NCBI GenBank assembly: GCA_030041225.1
Contig: JASHOG010000030.1
Location: forward strand, 1 to 62,501
DNA: 62,501 nt
Origin: Vulcanimicrobiota bacterium
GTDB taxonomy: Bacteria; Vulcanimicrobiota; Vulcanimicrobiia; Vulcanimicrobiales; Vulcanimicrobiaceae
Reading direction: 5' to 3'
The position numbers and the translations under genes were made by a program. The notes beneath the pieces were generated by a model. It did not search any database, was not told the origin of the DNA, and saw only the letters and a list, made by a program, of their open reading frames with translations. Shown here piece by piece: positions 24,124 through 32,445 of this stretch. Within the stretch, counting starts at the first letter, position 1; each line of letters starts with the position of its first letter.

Positions 24124-24728
24124 TTCGCCCTCGCGAGCGTGTCTCGCCGGATGAAATATCCGATCGCGAGCTGCCCGATGCCGAAGCCTGCCGGCAGCAC
24201 CCACCACGCGAGCGTAAGCACCGGTCCGGCGAAAAGCAGGATGACGCCGATTCCGAGAAACGCCGCAGCGATGGGAAGGACGCCGCTCGGAAGCAACGTG
24301 CGTGAGGCGAAGAGACCAACGCCGTAGCAGCCGTACCAAATTCCTGGGAGAAGGCCGATTTGGCCTCGCGCAAGGAGGGCAAAGGAGAGTCCTGCGCCGA
24401 GCAACAGGGCAGGGAGGATGACGAGTCCGACGGTCCGCGTCTGCCAGCGGTCGCGCGCGCTCGCGTCACTCCAAAACCAGTTGGCGATTGCGCCGTAGTT
24501 CACCATCGCCGCGAGTGCCGCGCAGAGGAACCACAGCGCAAAGTAGAGATGCTGCTCGTGCACACCGGCGGGAACCGCTACGACCCGCCACTGGACGATC
24601 CCGGTCATGATCGCAAAGCCGCCCGAGACCATCGCGGCAAAGCCGGAGTACCCTTTGAAGCGCTGCGCCATCGCAAGGCGCTCGCGGACCTCGGCGATGT
24701 CTGAAAGGGCTCGCTCGAGCTCGGTCAT
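24120..24728 (-). CDS. Small multipass membrane protein paired with the winged-helix regulator
   Basis: I place the start at ATG 24728 (TELERALSDIAEVRERLAMAQ), preceded by GAAAGG; the frame is open 36 codons further but that part is unconserved and overlaps the divergent gene. The 202-residue protein has an N-terminal amphipathic helix followed by five to six membrane helices. No catalytic motif is visible. Such proteins commonly precede HTH_34-type regulators. Its stop overlaps the regulator start by four bases, implying a fixed ratio of the two. Confidence 0.75.
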   Translation of the reverse strand: MTELERALSDIAEVRERLAMAQRFKGYSGFAAMVSGGFAIMTGIVQWRVVAVPAGVHEQHLYFALWFLCAALAAMVNYGAIANWFWSDASARDRWQTRTVGLVILPALLLGAGLSFALLARGQIGLLPGIWYGCYGVGLFASRTLLPSGVLPIAAAFLGIGVILLFAGPVLTLAWWVLPAGFGIGQLAIGYFIRRDTLARAK

Positions 24729-24790
24729 GCCTTTCTTTGTACCACAAAGTTGGGGTCCGTTCCAGCGGGAGGGTGGGCACATTCCATAAC

Positions 24791-25450
24791 GTGGGAGGCC
24801 ACGGAGCCCGGAGGCTCCGCCAGCGCGGGGCGGCACTGCTCGACCTGCTCATCGGTGCCGCCGCCGCGCTGGTTATCTTCGCGTTCCTCGTCTCGCTGCT
24901 CCATACGCTCGTCCTGGCGTCGGCCTCGCGCCATGCACTCATGCTCGCGCGCTCCCAATCCGACCAGCTCACCGAACGGATGCGAAGTGAAGCGGCGAGC
25001 GCTTGGAGTATCTCCGTTCCTGCGAGTGACGTGAACGGAGACGGCAACGCCGACGGACACGAGATCGACTTCGGCACCGAGGACGCGACGCGCGCGAGAT
25101 ACTCGTGGTGTTATTTCTTCAACGTGAATGCGCAGACAGTCACGCGCTACACGCTCGCGCCGGGTGCATCGCCGCAGCCCGGACCCGTCTATTCGCAGAT
25201 CACTGCGTTTTCGGCGCAAGCCTATCCTGCGAGCGCAATCTCGCAGCCGTCCAGCGCACTGTACGACCCGCTCTTCACCGGCTCGACGGTGACGTCGGTC
25301 TCGTACCAGCTACCCGACGGCAGCGTTGCCGGGAACGCCTTCGTCGACGTCACCCTTGGCGCTGCGGGGACGTCGCGAAGCGTTCTGCTTGCAACCGGCG
25401 TCGCGCCGACTCAGTTCACCGTCATCGTCCAATACACGCCGCCGCCGTAG
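24791..25450 (+). CDS. Type IV pilin-like/pseudopilin protein with an EF-hand-type loop
   Basis: The N-terminus reads QRGAALLDLLIGAAAALVIF: a prepilin peptidase site after the Gly, an acidic residue at position +5 (Asp instead of the usual Glu), and a hydrophobic helix. With the GTG at 24791 the leader is 13 residues and basic; GTG 24773 or TTG 24737 would give longer leaders, so the start is uncertain. The globular part has a 12-residue loop DVNGDGNADGHE that matches the calcium-binding EF-hand/dockerin pattern (acidic or Asn at 1, 3, 5, 9, Gly at 6, Glu at 12). Calcium loops are known in some minor pilins and pseudopilins. No other pilus or secretion gene is in the window. Confidence 0.7.
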   Translation: MGGHGARRLRQRGAALLDLLIGAAAALVIFAFLVSLLHTLVLASASRHALMLARSQSDQLTERMRSEAASAWSISVPASDVNGDGNADGHEIDFGTEDATRARYSWCYFFNVNAQTVTRYTLAPGASPQPGPVYSQITAFSAQAYPASAISQPSSALYDPLFTGSTVTSVSYQLPDGSVAGNAFVDVTLGAAGTSRSVLLATGVAPTQFTVIVQYTPPP

Positions 25451-25455
25451 AGGCG

Positions 25456-26061
25456 TTACAGTGTCGTTCGGCCTTCGAGCGACTTTGCGAGTGTGATCTC
25501 ATCGGCGTAGTCGAGGTCGCCGCCGATCGGTAAGCCGTACGCAAGTCGCGTTACCGGTACGCCGAGCGGTGCGATGACGCGTGAGAGGTAAAGCGCCGTC
25601 GACTCACCCTCCGCGTTGGGGTTGGTTGCGATGATCACTTCCTTGGGCCTTTCCCTCTCGACGCGTTCGAGCAACTCGCGCACGTGGAGTTGTGCGGGGC
25701 CGATGCCGTCGATCGGCGAGATGAGACCGCCGAGCACGTGATAGTGCCCCTTATACGAGCCAGTGCGCTCGACCGCATACACATCCTTCGCATCGGCAAC
25801 GACACAGAGCGTCGGCTCCCGGCGCTCATCGGTGCAGAGCGCGCACGGATCCTCTTCGGTCAGTGCGAAACACACCGAGCAGAAGCGCACTTTGTCCTTC
25901 ACCCCAAGGATAGCTTCGGCGAGCGCCTGCGCCTCGGGTCGCGGCCGGGAGAGCAAGTAGAACGCGAGGCGCGCCGCGGTCTTCGGCCCGATCGTCGGAA
26001 ACTTGCTGAACTGATCGATCAGCGCTTGAAGCGGCCCCGCAATGGACCCGTTCGACGGCAA
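25456..26061 (-). CDS. recR: Recombination mediator RecR
   Basis: The 201-residue protein has the RecR order: a helix-hairpin-helix (FSKFPTIGPKTAARLAFYLL), a zinc finger with CSVC and CALC (about residues 61-76), a Toprim domain (LCVVADAKDV through IIATNPNAEGESTALYL), and a Walker-B-like end (RLAYGLPIGGDLDYADE). RecR with RecF and RecO loads RecA at gapped DNA; recF is encoded near the origin in this window. It follows ebfC by eight bases in the usual dnaX-ebfC-recR order. Confidence 0.96.
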   Translation of the reverse strand: MPSNGSIAGPLQALIDQFSKFPTIGPKTAARLAFYLLSRPRPEAQALAEAILGVKDKVRFCSVCFALTEEDPCALCTDERREPTLCVVADAKDVYAVERTGSYKGHYHVLGGLISPIDGIGPAQLHVRELLERVERERPKEVIIATNPNAEGESTALYLSRVIAPLGVPVTRLAYGLPIGGDLDYADEITLAKSLEGRTTL

Positions 26062-26069
26062 AGAGGCTC

Positions 26070-26381
26070 CTATGTAAGTCCGGGAATGCGTACGCCGCCG
26101 GTGACCGCGCTCATCCGCCGCTGCGACTCGTCGGCGGCGTGCTTCAGCGCATCGTTCGTCGCCGCAGCGACGAGGTCTTCGAGCGTTTCGACGTCGCTCT
26201 GATCGACGATCCTCGGATCGATCTTCACCGCTGTTACGTGATTGTCGCAGGTCATCTCGACGCGCACGCTCTGGCCGCCGGCGCTTCCGGTAACCGTCGT
26301 CGCCGCAAGCTCTTCCTGAGCCCTGAGCACCTCGGCTTGCATCTTTTTAACCTGTGCCATCATTGCCGCTGGATTCATCAT
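26070..26381 (-). CDS. ebfC: Nucleoid-associated protein YbaB/EbfC
   Basis: The start ATG 26381 overlaps the dnaX stop as ATGA and follows GGGAG. The 103-residue product has the family pattern: helix AMMAQVKKMQAEVLRAQEEL, strand segment VRVEMTCDNHVTAVKID, and the closing LVAAATNDALKHA helix. EbfC dimers bind DNA without strong sequence preference. The longer open frame upstream belongs to dnaX in another frame. The gene sits between dnaX and recR, a very widespread order. Confidence 0.94.
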   Translation of the reverse strand: MMNPAAMMAQVKKMQAEVLRAQEELAATTVTGSAGGQSVRVEMTCDNHVTAVKIDPRIVDQSDVETLEDLVAAATNDALKHAADESQRRMSAVTGGVRIPGLT

Positions 26382-27934
26382 CGCTCCCGTATCACTTCGC
26401 TCGCATAATCGAAGAGCTCGTCGGAATCGTCCGGCTTCGCCTGCGACGTCTTCGCTCGCATCGCGCCGTCGACGCGTAGCCGTACGGTCATCGAGGCGCC
26501 GAGAACGTTCTCGATCGCGCGCTCGATCAACTTCGCGTGCTCCTTGAGCGATTCCGCGATCCACGCCTCCGGCAAGGCGAGCGTCACCGTGCCGCCCTCG
26601 ACTGCTTCGACGACCGCACGCGAGAGCGGGGCACGCAGCGACTGCCGCTCTCCTTCGGCCTTCGCACGTATCGATTGCCACGCAGCCCGCACGCGTTGCA
26701 GGGAAACGTCGCCGTCGCTCTTCGGGTTCACGCGAGGCGCCGATGCCTGCGCGGGCCCTGCTCGCGTGCTCATCTCCTCCGGCGGCTGCAGCGAACCTCG
26801 CTCTTCCAGCGCGGCGACACGAGCCGCGAGCGCATCGAGTGTCGGATCTTCACTGGCGAGAATGAAGCGCAAGAGCGCCGTTTCGAGCTCGAGACGAGCG
26901 TTGCCGCCGCTGCGTACGAGCGTGAGCGCATCCGAGAGCACACGTAGCGCTCGCACGATTCGCGCTTGCGGTACGTGCGGTGCGCGTTCCACCGCGCGCG
27001 CGACGTCCTCCGGTGCGACGTCGCGCGCGAGCAGCTCGGGGTCTATGCGCGCGACGAGCACGTTACGAAACTCTGCGATGAGCGAACGCGTCAGCACAGT
27101 GAGTTCGATGCCCGCGTCGCTTGCCTCTTCGATGACGCCCAGCGCCTTGGAAGCGTCACGCGCCACAACGGCGTCGAGCAGCGCCGCCGCCTGCTCCCGC
27201 CCAGCCGAGCCGAAAGCGAGCTCGATCGTCTTCGCATCGATCTTTCCCTCGGTCGCGACCGCGTATGCCGCTGCCTGCTCGAGCATCGTCAGGGCGTCAC
27301 GTAAGCCGCCGTCGGCGCGATAGGCAATTGCGGCGAGAGCAGCATCGTCGATGTGGATCGACTCCGATGTCGCGATCTCGTGCATGCGTTCGATCATGAC
27401 GGGAATGCTGATGCGTGAAAATGCGTAGCGTTGGCAGCGCGAGAGGATCGTCACCGGCAACCGCTCCGGCTCTGTGGTGGCAAGGATGAAGACGGCGTGC
27501 GGCGGCGGTTCCTCGAGCGTGCGCAGGAAGGCGTTTGCCCCTTCCTTCGTGAGCATGTGCGCCTCGTCGATGATGTACACTTTCATCCGCATTGCGGAAG
27601 GGGCGAACTTCACCGCGTCGCGCAGCGCGCGAATCTCGTCGATGCCGCGATTGCTCGCGGCGTCGATCTCCACGACGTCGAGTGCCGTGCCGTCAATGAT
27701 CGCGCGGCAGTTCTCGCAGCTGTTGTCGGGTGTCGGAGTCGGCCCGGCGACGCACTCGATGCAGCGCGCGAGGATCTTCGCCGCCGACGTTTTTCCGGAG
27801 CCGCGGGGGCCGGAGAAGAGGTACGCGTGCGCCAGCTTTCCAGTCGCGAGGGCGCTCGTAAGCGTACGGACGACGGCGTCCTGGCCGACGAGCTCGGAGA
27901 AGCTCTTCGGGCGCCATGCACGATAGAGGGACAT
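26378..27934 (-). CDS. dnaX: DNA polymerase III subunit tau/gamma
   Basis: The 518-residue protein has the clamp-loader AAA+ core with Walker A GPRGSGKTS, a zinc module (CIECVAG...CENC, about residues 58-76), Walker B IIDEAHML and the sensor-1 LATTEPERLP. Domain III and a tail of about 150 residues follow, ending with KPDDSDELFDYASE. The length lies between gamma and full tau, so the DnaB- and polymerase-binding domains may be reduced. I see no slippery A-tract that would make a frameshifted gamma form. It assembles beta clamps (dnaN, also here). Confidence 0.95.
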   Translation of the reverse strand: MSLYRAWRPKSFSELVGQDAVVRTLTSALATGKLAHAYLFSGPRGSGKTSAAKILARCIECVAGPTPTPDNSCENCRAIIDGTALDVVEIDAASNRGIDEIRALRDAVKFAPSAMRMKVYIIDEAHMLTKEGANAFLRTLEEPPPHAVFILATTEPERLPVTILSRCQRYAFSRISIPVMIERMHEIATSESIHIDDAALAAIAYRADGGLRDALTMLEQAAAYAVATEGKIDAKTIELAFGSAGREQAAALLDAVVARDASKALGVIEEASDAGIELTVLTRSLIAEFRNVLVARIDPELLARDVAPEDVARAVERAPHVPQARIVRALRVLSDALTLVRSGGNARLELETALLRFILASEDPTLDALAARVAALEERGSLQPPEEMSTRAGPAQASAPRVNPKSDGDVSLQRVRAAWQSIRAKAEGERQSLRAPLSRAVVEAVEGGTVTLALPEAWIAESLKEHAKLIERAIENVLGASMTVRLRVDGAMRAKTSQAKPDDSDELFDYASEVIRER

Positions 27935-28106
27935 GCCTAGGGAAGCTCTACGCAGCGGCGTTTGAGGGTGCCTGCCGAAGGGTAGACCAAGAGCAACGCA
28001 ACCTTCGGCATCGATCTCCTGTACTGGAGAGTGTCGGGCCTTCGCGCCTCTGCGGTATTTGAGTTATCGCTGGGGCCATACCTGAGTTACGATTTAGTTG
28101 AATTTG
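27935..28106. promoter_or_regulatory. Divergent dnaX/recQ region with two hairpins
   Basis: This 172-base gap separates dnaX (minus) from recQ (plus). It has a perfect nine-base inverted repeat, TGCCGAAGG (27973-27981) and CCTTCGGCA (28002-28010), around a 20-base loop, followed by TCTCC/GGAGA (28015-28019 and 28026-28030). In many bacteria the 4.5S signal-recognition-particle RNA gene lies upstream of dnaX; I searched for its conserved GGAAG/AGCAGCC core on both strands and did not find it. The hairpins could belong to a dnaX leader or be protein-binding dyads. No ribosome site precedes dnaX or recQ. Confidence 0.4.
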
Positions 28107-29753
28107 ATGAACAGGGTGGATTTGCAGCAGGCGCTCGGGCGAGAGTTCGGTTTCGAGCGCTTTTATCCGGGGCAGGAAGAGGTCGTCGGCCGTGTACTCG
28201 ACGGCAAGGACACCCTTGCGATCCTGGCGACTGGTGCCGGAAAGTCGCTCACCTATCAGCTTCCGGCGCTGCTTCTCGAAGGTACGACGGTCGTCGTAAG
28301 CCCGCTCATCGCGCTCATGAAAGATCAGGTCGACATGCTGCGGGACCGGGGCATCACCGACGTGATCGCCCTGAACTCGACGCTCTCCGAAGACCAGGAG
28401 ATCGCCGCTCGCGCGCGGATCGCCGGCGGAAGCGTAAAGATTGTGTATACCACGCCCGAGAAGCTCGAGGACGAGGCCTTCCTCGCGCTTCTGCGCTCGA
28501 TCGCGGTGCCGCTCTTCGTCGTCGACGAAGCGCACTGCATCAGCCAGTGGGGCCACGACTTTCGGCCCGCCTATCTCGCGCTCGGCCACGTGATCGATCG
28601 CCTCGGGCGCCCCACGGTGCTCGCCCTTACCGCAACCGCTACACCGGCCGTGCGCGAGGACATCCTCCACCAGCTGGGTATCGAGCACGTGAAGCCGATC
28701 GTCAAGGGATTCGATCGTCCGAACCTCGTCTACGAGGCGCGTAAAGCCGAGAAGGAGAGCGACAAGCTCAAGATTCTGGCCGGCCTCTTCTCGGGAGTCG
28801 ATGCGCTGGAGGGCACCGGCATCATCTACACGGCGACGATCAAGAACGCACTCGAAGTCCAGCGTTATCTCACCGCTGAACTTCATGTCCCAGCCGCCGT
28901 CTATCATTCGAAGCTGCACAAGGAAGAGCGCACGAGAGTGCACGAGCTCTTCATGGACGAGAAGATTCGTGCGGTCGTCGCTACCAATGCCTTCGGGCTC
29001 GGTATCGACAAGCCGAACATTCGTTTCGTCGTCCACTACGACTTACCGGGGTCGATCGAGGCGTACACGCAGGAGGCCGGCCGCGCCGGGCGGGACGGCG
29101 AGACATCGCATTGCATCCTCATCTATCGCATGAGCGACACGCGCGTGCAGAACTACTTCCTCACCGGTAAGTACCCCGACATCGAGGAGGTGCAGCGCGT
29201 CTTCGGGACAATCGAGGTTTTCGGCAATCAGCGAGGCGGTGTCTCCATGACCGACCTTCGCAAGATCTTGCAACTTCCGCTCACGAAGCTGAAAGTCGTC
29301 CTCGCGTTGCTCAAGAAATCCGGCTACATCGAGCCCGTCGGTCGTTCGGCGTATGGATTGACGGAGGCGGTGCGCAAGAATCGCGACCTCGTGCTCAGCC
29401 TCGCGAACTACGAGACGAAGAAATCGTACGATCAGAGCAAGCTCGCGATGATGCTGCAATACGCGGAGAGCAACGTTTGCCGCCGCCGCTTCATCCTGAA
29501 CTACTTCGGTGAGGACTTCGAGAAGTCGAACTGCGGCTCGTGCGACAACTGCCTGCGAGCGGGGATAGGGGAAGCAAACGAGGGCTTGGAGCTTGCCCCG
29601 TTCAAGATAGCCGATGTCGTCTTTCATCGGAAGTTCGGCACCGGCACCGTCGAGCGCATGGAACGGGATCTCGTGACGGTCCTTTTCCCAAGCTTCGGCT
29701 ATAAAACGCTCCTCGCGTCGGCCGTCGACCGCGTCGAACCGAAGATCGCGTAG
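28107..29753 (+). CDS. recQ: RecQ-family DNA helicase with a C-terminal UvrD/PcrA-like Tudor segment
   Basis: The ATG at 28107 starts [11 protein letters not shown]; a TTG three codons earlier is possible. The 548-residue helicase has the Walker A variant [12 protein letters not shown], the DEAH box [17 protein letters not shown], the aromatic-rich loop within it, and motif [13 protein letters not shown]. The zinc module has four Cys ([12 protein letters not shown]...CGSCDNC, about 450-480), and a winged-helix region precedes it. Instead of an HRDC domain the last 50 residues ([18 protein letters not shown] ... [13 protein letters not shown]) resemble the Tudor-like tail of UvrD/PcrA. It unwinds DNA 3' to 5' in repair and fork restart. 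Confidence 0.93.
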   Translation: MNRVDLQQALGREFGFERFYPGQEEVVGRVLDGKDTLAILATGAGKSLTYQLPALLLEGTTVVVSPLIALMKDQVDMLRDRGITDVIALNSTLSEDQEIAARARIAGGSVKIVYTTPEKLEDEAFLALLRSIAVPLFVVDEAHCISQWGHDFRPAYLALGHVIDRLGRPTVLALTATATPAVREDILHQLGIEHVKPIVKGFDRPNLVYEARKAEKESDKLKILAGLFSGVDALEGTGIIYTATIKNALEVQRYLTAELHVPAAVYHSKLHKEERTRVHELFMDEKIRAVVATNAFGLGIDKPNIRFVVHYDLPGSIEAYTQEAGRAGRDGETSHCILIYRMSDTRVQNYFLTGKYPDIEEVQRVFGTIEVFGNQRGGVSMTDLRKILQLPLTKLKVVLALLKKSGYIEPVGRSAYGLTEAVRKNRDLVLSLANYETKKSYDQSKLAMMLQYAESNVCRRRFILNYFGEDFEKSNCGSCDNCLRAGIGEANEGLELAPFKIADVVFHRKFGTGTVERMERDLVTVLFPSFGYKTLLASAVDRVEPKIA

Positions 29754-29787
29754 GCGAAAACCCGCCTCCTTCAAGGGGGAACATCGC

Positions 29788-31440
29788 GTGCATCCTGGGA
29801 GCTCCTTGCGGACACGGCTCTTCGTAGGCGCCCTCATTCTGCTGTCGGTCGCCCTCGCCATCGCGCAAAAGGCGAGTGGCCAGGCGACGCCTACGCCCTC
29901 CCCGGCGCCCACGCCCTCCGCAAGCGGCGCCTCGCCGACACCAACACCCTCGCCGACTCCTACGCCCTCGCCGAGCCCTACGCCGCCACCCATCACCGTC
30001 TCTCCGGAGGCGGCGCAGGCGCCGGTAGGAGAGGAGCGCGACGTCACGGTCGGCAGCGCAGTCTCGCCGATCAACGCGGTCGCAAAGGATCCGACGGTCA
30101 TCGATGTGGCTGTCGATCAAGCGCGCCAGGTCGTGATGCTCACCGGAAAGGCTCCCGGAGCGACGATCGTCACGATCTCCGATGCGCGTGGCCTCACCAA
30201 AGATCTTCCGGTTACCGTCGCCTATGAAGCCGGCACGATTCCTCCCTCACTCGATCTCCGCATCACCGGCAATCCCGCCTCCGCCGATTTCATCCGCGAA
30301 ACGCTTGCGGCTGCCGTGACACGTGCGGTGCAGCTCAGGCCCGGAGCGCAAGCGATCGTGGGACCGGAGGACGTCTCTTGGAACGGCGAGCTCGACGAAG
30401 ACGACGAAGCCGACATCGACGTGAGCGCGCTCGTTCAAGGCGAGCAATACTTCAGCGTGAGCGGCACGACGCGCGTTCACGTCGAGGATATCGCCGCACC
30501 GCGCATCGCCCCGGATCGCCTGATGGTCAGCGATTTTCCCGAGGCCCTGACGGAGAACGGTGTCCTCTTCACCGCCGATCTCCGCCCCGACGTCCCGTCA
30601 CGCTTCCTCTTCTTTCACTACAACCCGACGGCCCAGCCCGACCGGCGTATCGTGCTGCGCGCGGAAAACGACGGCGACGAACCGGCGCTCGTGCAGTTCA
30701 TCGACGGCAGCGGCGGCCCATCGACGAACGAGATGGAGAGCGGACACGACGCCGATCAGGCGTTTCTCGTGCGCATGCTGCAGAACGAAGGGCGTCTGAT
30801 CACGATCGATGCTCGTTCCTCGACGAACCTCGTCGAGGCAGACCTCCCGCACGGAAATATCATCTGCTCGCTGCTGCAACTGCGCGTTCTCTCCGGCAGC
30901 GTCATACACCTCACGCTCTTCGCCCAGGACGCCGGTGATGACCCCGCAGCGCCGATCACGCAAACCGATCTACTCGTTGGAGCGCAGCGCCATGCGCGCG
31001 GCATCTACACGGTGCCGGAGTTCCACGAAGAACGCACGTGGAGCGTCGACGATCCCTATCTCGAGTTGCCGATCGGCCACCTTCCCCTTCAGAACACGAT
31101 TCAGGGAGAGGCTCTCTCGGGAGATTACGGTGTGCTGGAATCGTTCGTCGTCAACGTCGAAAATCCGAGCGCGGCGCCCGTGCCGATCGCGATCTACGAA
31201 AATCCCCGCGGCGGACGTGCGACCGGTACGTATCTGATCGACGGCGTGCTCCTGCAATCGCACCAGGTACCGGCGTTTTCGCGCTACAAGGTACGACAGT
31301 ACGTCGTGCCGGCGCGTGGTTTCGTGCGCGTAACAATCGAGACGATGCCTGAAGGCGGATCGAGCTACCCGCTCGACTTGATCTTTGCGCCGGACGACGG
31401 GAGCGTTCCACCGGGTGCGCCCGGCTCACCCATGTATTGA
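29788..31440 (+). CDS. Exported protein with Pro/Thr/Ser linker and CpaC-N-like domain
   Basis: The GTG start at 29788 follows AAGGGGGA. Residues 1-31 are a signal peptide. Residues 34-68 are a low-complexity Thr/Pro/Ser/Ala linker with repeated SPTPTP units, reflected in repeated DNA. Residues 69-145 resemble the N-terminal Ig-like module of CpaC-type pilus secretins (GEERDVTVGS ... PTVIDVAVDQARQVVMLTGKAPGATIV). The rest (about 400 residues) has beta-rich segments I do not recognise. There is no secretin domain. A cell-surface or periplasmic role is likely from the signal peptide and linker; function is unknown. Its 3' end overlaps the convergent glycosyltransferase by 15 bases. Confidence 0.75.
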   Translation: MHPGSSLRTRLFVGALILLSVALAIAQKASGQATPTPSPAPTPSASGASPTPTPSPTPTPSPSPTPPPITVSPEAAQAPVGEERDVTVGSAVSPINAVAKDPTVIDVAVDQARQVVMLTGKAPGATIVTISDARGLTKDLPVTVAYEAGTIPPSLDLRITGNPASADFIRETLAAAVTRAVQLRPGAQAIVGPEDVSWNGELDEDDEADIDVSALVQGEQYFSVSGTTRVHVEDIAAPRIAPDRLMVSDFPEALTENGVLFTADLRPDVPSRFLFFHYNPTAQPDRRIVLRAENDGDEPALVQFIDGSGGPSTNEMESGHDADQAFLVRMLQNEGRLITIDARSSTNLVEADLPHGNIICSLLQLRVLSGSVIHLTLFAQDAGDDPAAPITQTDLLVGAQRHARGIYTVPEFHEERTWSVDDPYLELPIGHLPLQNTIQGEALSGDYGVLESFVVNVENPSAAPVPIAIYENPRGGRATGTYLIDGVLLQSHQVPAFSRYKVRQYVVPARGFVRVTIETMPEGGSSYPLDLIFAPDDGSVPPGAPGSPMY

Positions 31441-32445
31441 CGCATAGACGTCGATCGTTTTTCTCGCCGCCTCGCCCCACGAGAAGCGTTCCACGGAGTG
31501 CGCTCGTGCGCGTGCGGCGGCGGCGTCCATTTCGCCCGCAAGCGCTTCCATAAGAGTCGTGAGCCAACGCCCCTCGTCCTCGAGCGGCACGACCCGGGCA
31601 TCCTCGCGCGCGACCTCGGGGAGAGAGGCGCGATCGCTGACGACGCACGGGACGCCGGCACAGAGCGCCTGTGCGGTTGCGTAGCCGAAGCCTTCGTAGA
31701 TCGATGGCACTGCGGCAACGGCTGCGGTCGCATATAACTGCATGAGTGTCGCGCGATCGACGTACCCGCGAAAATCCGCGCGCGCCGCGACTCCGAGATC
31801 CAGCGCGATCCGCCTGCACTCGTCGAGATACGGCGTCGCCGGACCGACGCTGACGAGGCGCGCCGAGGGAAGCCGCGGCAGCAGCCGCAGTAGAAAAGCG
31901 AGGTTCTTTCGCAGCTCCACGGTGCCGGCGACGAGGATCGTGAGGCCGTCAGGCCGCCGTTCGACGCGTCCGAACACGCTCGCGACGCCGGGGGAGATTG
32001 CGTGAACGCGTGCGGGCTCGAGTGTGGGGAGCACGTCGAGAAGCTCGCTGCGTGAAAACGCGGAATCGGTGATGACGGCTCCGGCCGTGCCGTAGCGTCC
32101 GAGTGAGAATGCGCCGAAGTATCGTCGAGCGTACCACGGCGCGTGGCCTTGCACGCGTAGCCATGCAACGTCGTGAACGGTCACGACGGTCGGCAGCCGG
32201 CACCGAAGCGGCATCGTCCCCGATGCGCAATGCAACAACGAGGCTCCGCATCGAGCGGCGCGGCGCGGTAAGAGGACCTGATCCCAATAAAGGCGTCGAT
32301 CGAAACGCCAAGGATCGAGGCGTGGCTCCCGTAGCTCGGCAACCTCGACGCCGGCGTCACGCAGAGCGGGGGCAAGCCCCTGTACGTATTCGCCGATGCC
32401 CGTTGCAGAGCCGACGGTAAGCTGCGCGTCGAGAGCGATCTTCAA
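31426..32445 (-). CDS. GT-B glycosyltransferase, family 4
   Basis: The TTG start at 32445 overlaps the TPR gene stop as TTGA and begins at the family N-terminus KIALDAQLTVGSATGIGEY. The 339-residue protein has two Rossmann domains, with the nucleotide-sugar site in the second (LVAGTVELRKNLAFLLRLL, then SIYEGFGYATAQALCAGVP). In GT4 enzymes that motif is E-x7-E; here the second Glu is Gln. The acceptor is unknown; the context of LPS genes suggests an envelope polysaccharide or core sugar. It is the last gene of the long envelope operon. Confidence 0.88.
   Translation of the reverse strand: MKIALDAQLTVGSATGIGEYVQGLAPALRDAGVEVAELREPRLDPWRFDRRLYWDQVLLPRRAARCGASLLHCASGTMPLRCRLPTVVTVHDVAWLRVQGHAPWYARRYFGAFSLGRYGTAGAVITDSAFSRSELLDVLPTLEPARVHAISPGVASVFGRVERRPDGLTILVAGTVELRKNLAFLLRLLPRLPSARLVSVGPATPYLDECRRIALDLGVAARADFRGYVDRATLMQLYATAAVAAVPSIYEGFGYATAQALCAGVPCVVSDRASLPEVAREDARVVPLEDEGRWLTTLMEALAGEMDAAAARARAHSVERFSWGEAARKTIDVYASIHG

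Noticed and set aside
27935-28106. Possible 4.5S SRP RNA gene upstream of dnaX
   Set aside because: The conserved loop core is not found on either strand; only hairpins remain.
29881-30000. Tandem DNA repeat in the secreted-protein gene, considered as a CRISPR-like or mobile repeat
   Set aside because: It is in frame and simply encodes the Thr/Pro/Ser linker; units are short and irregular.
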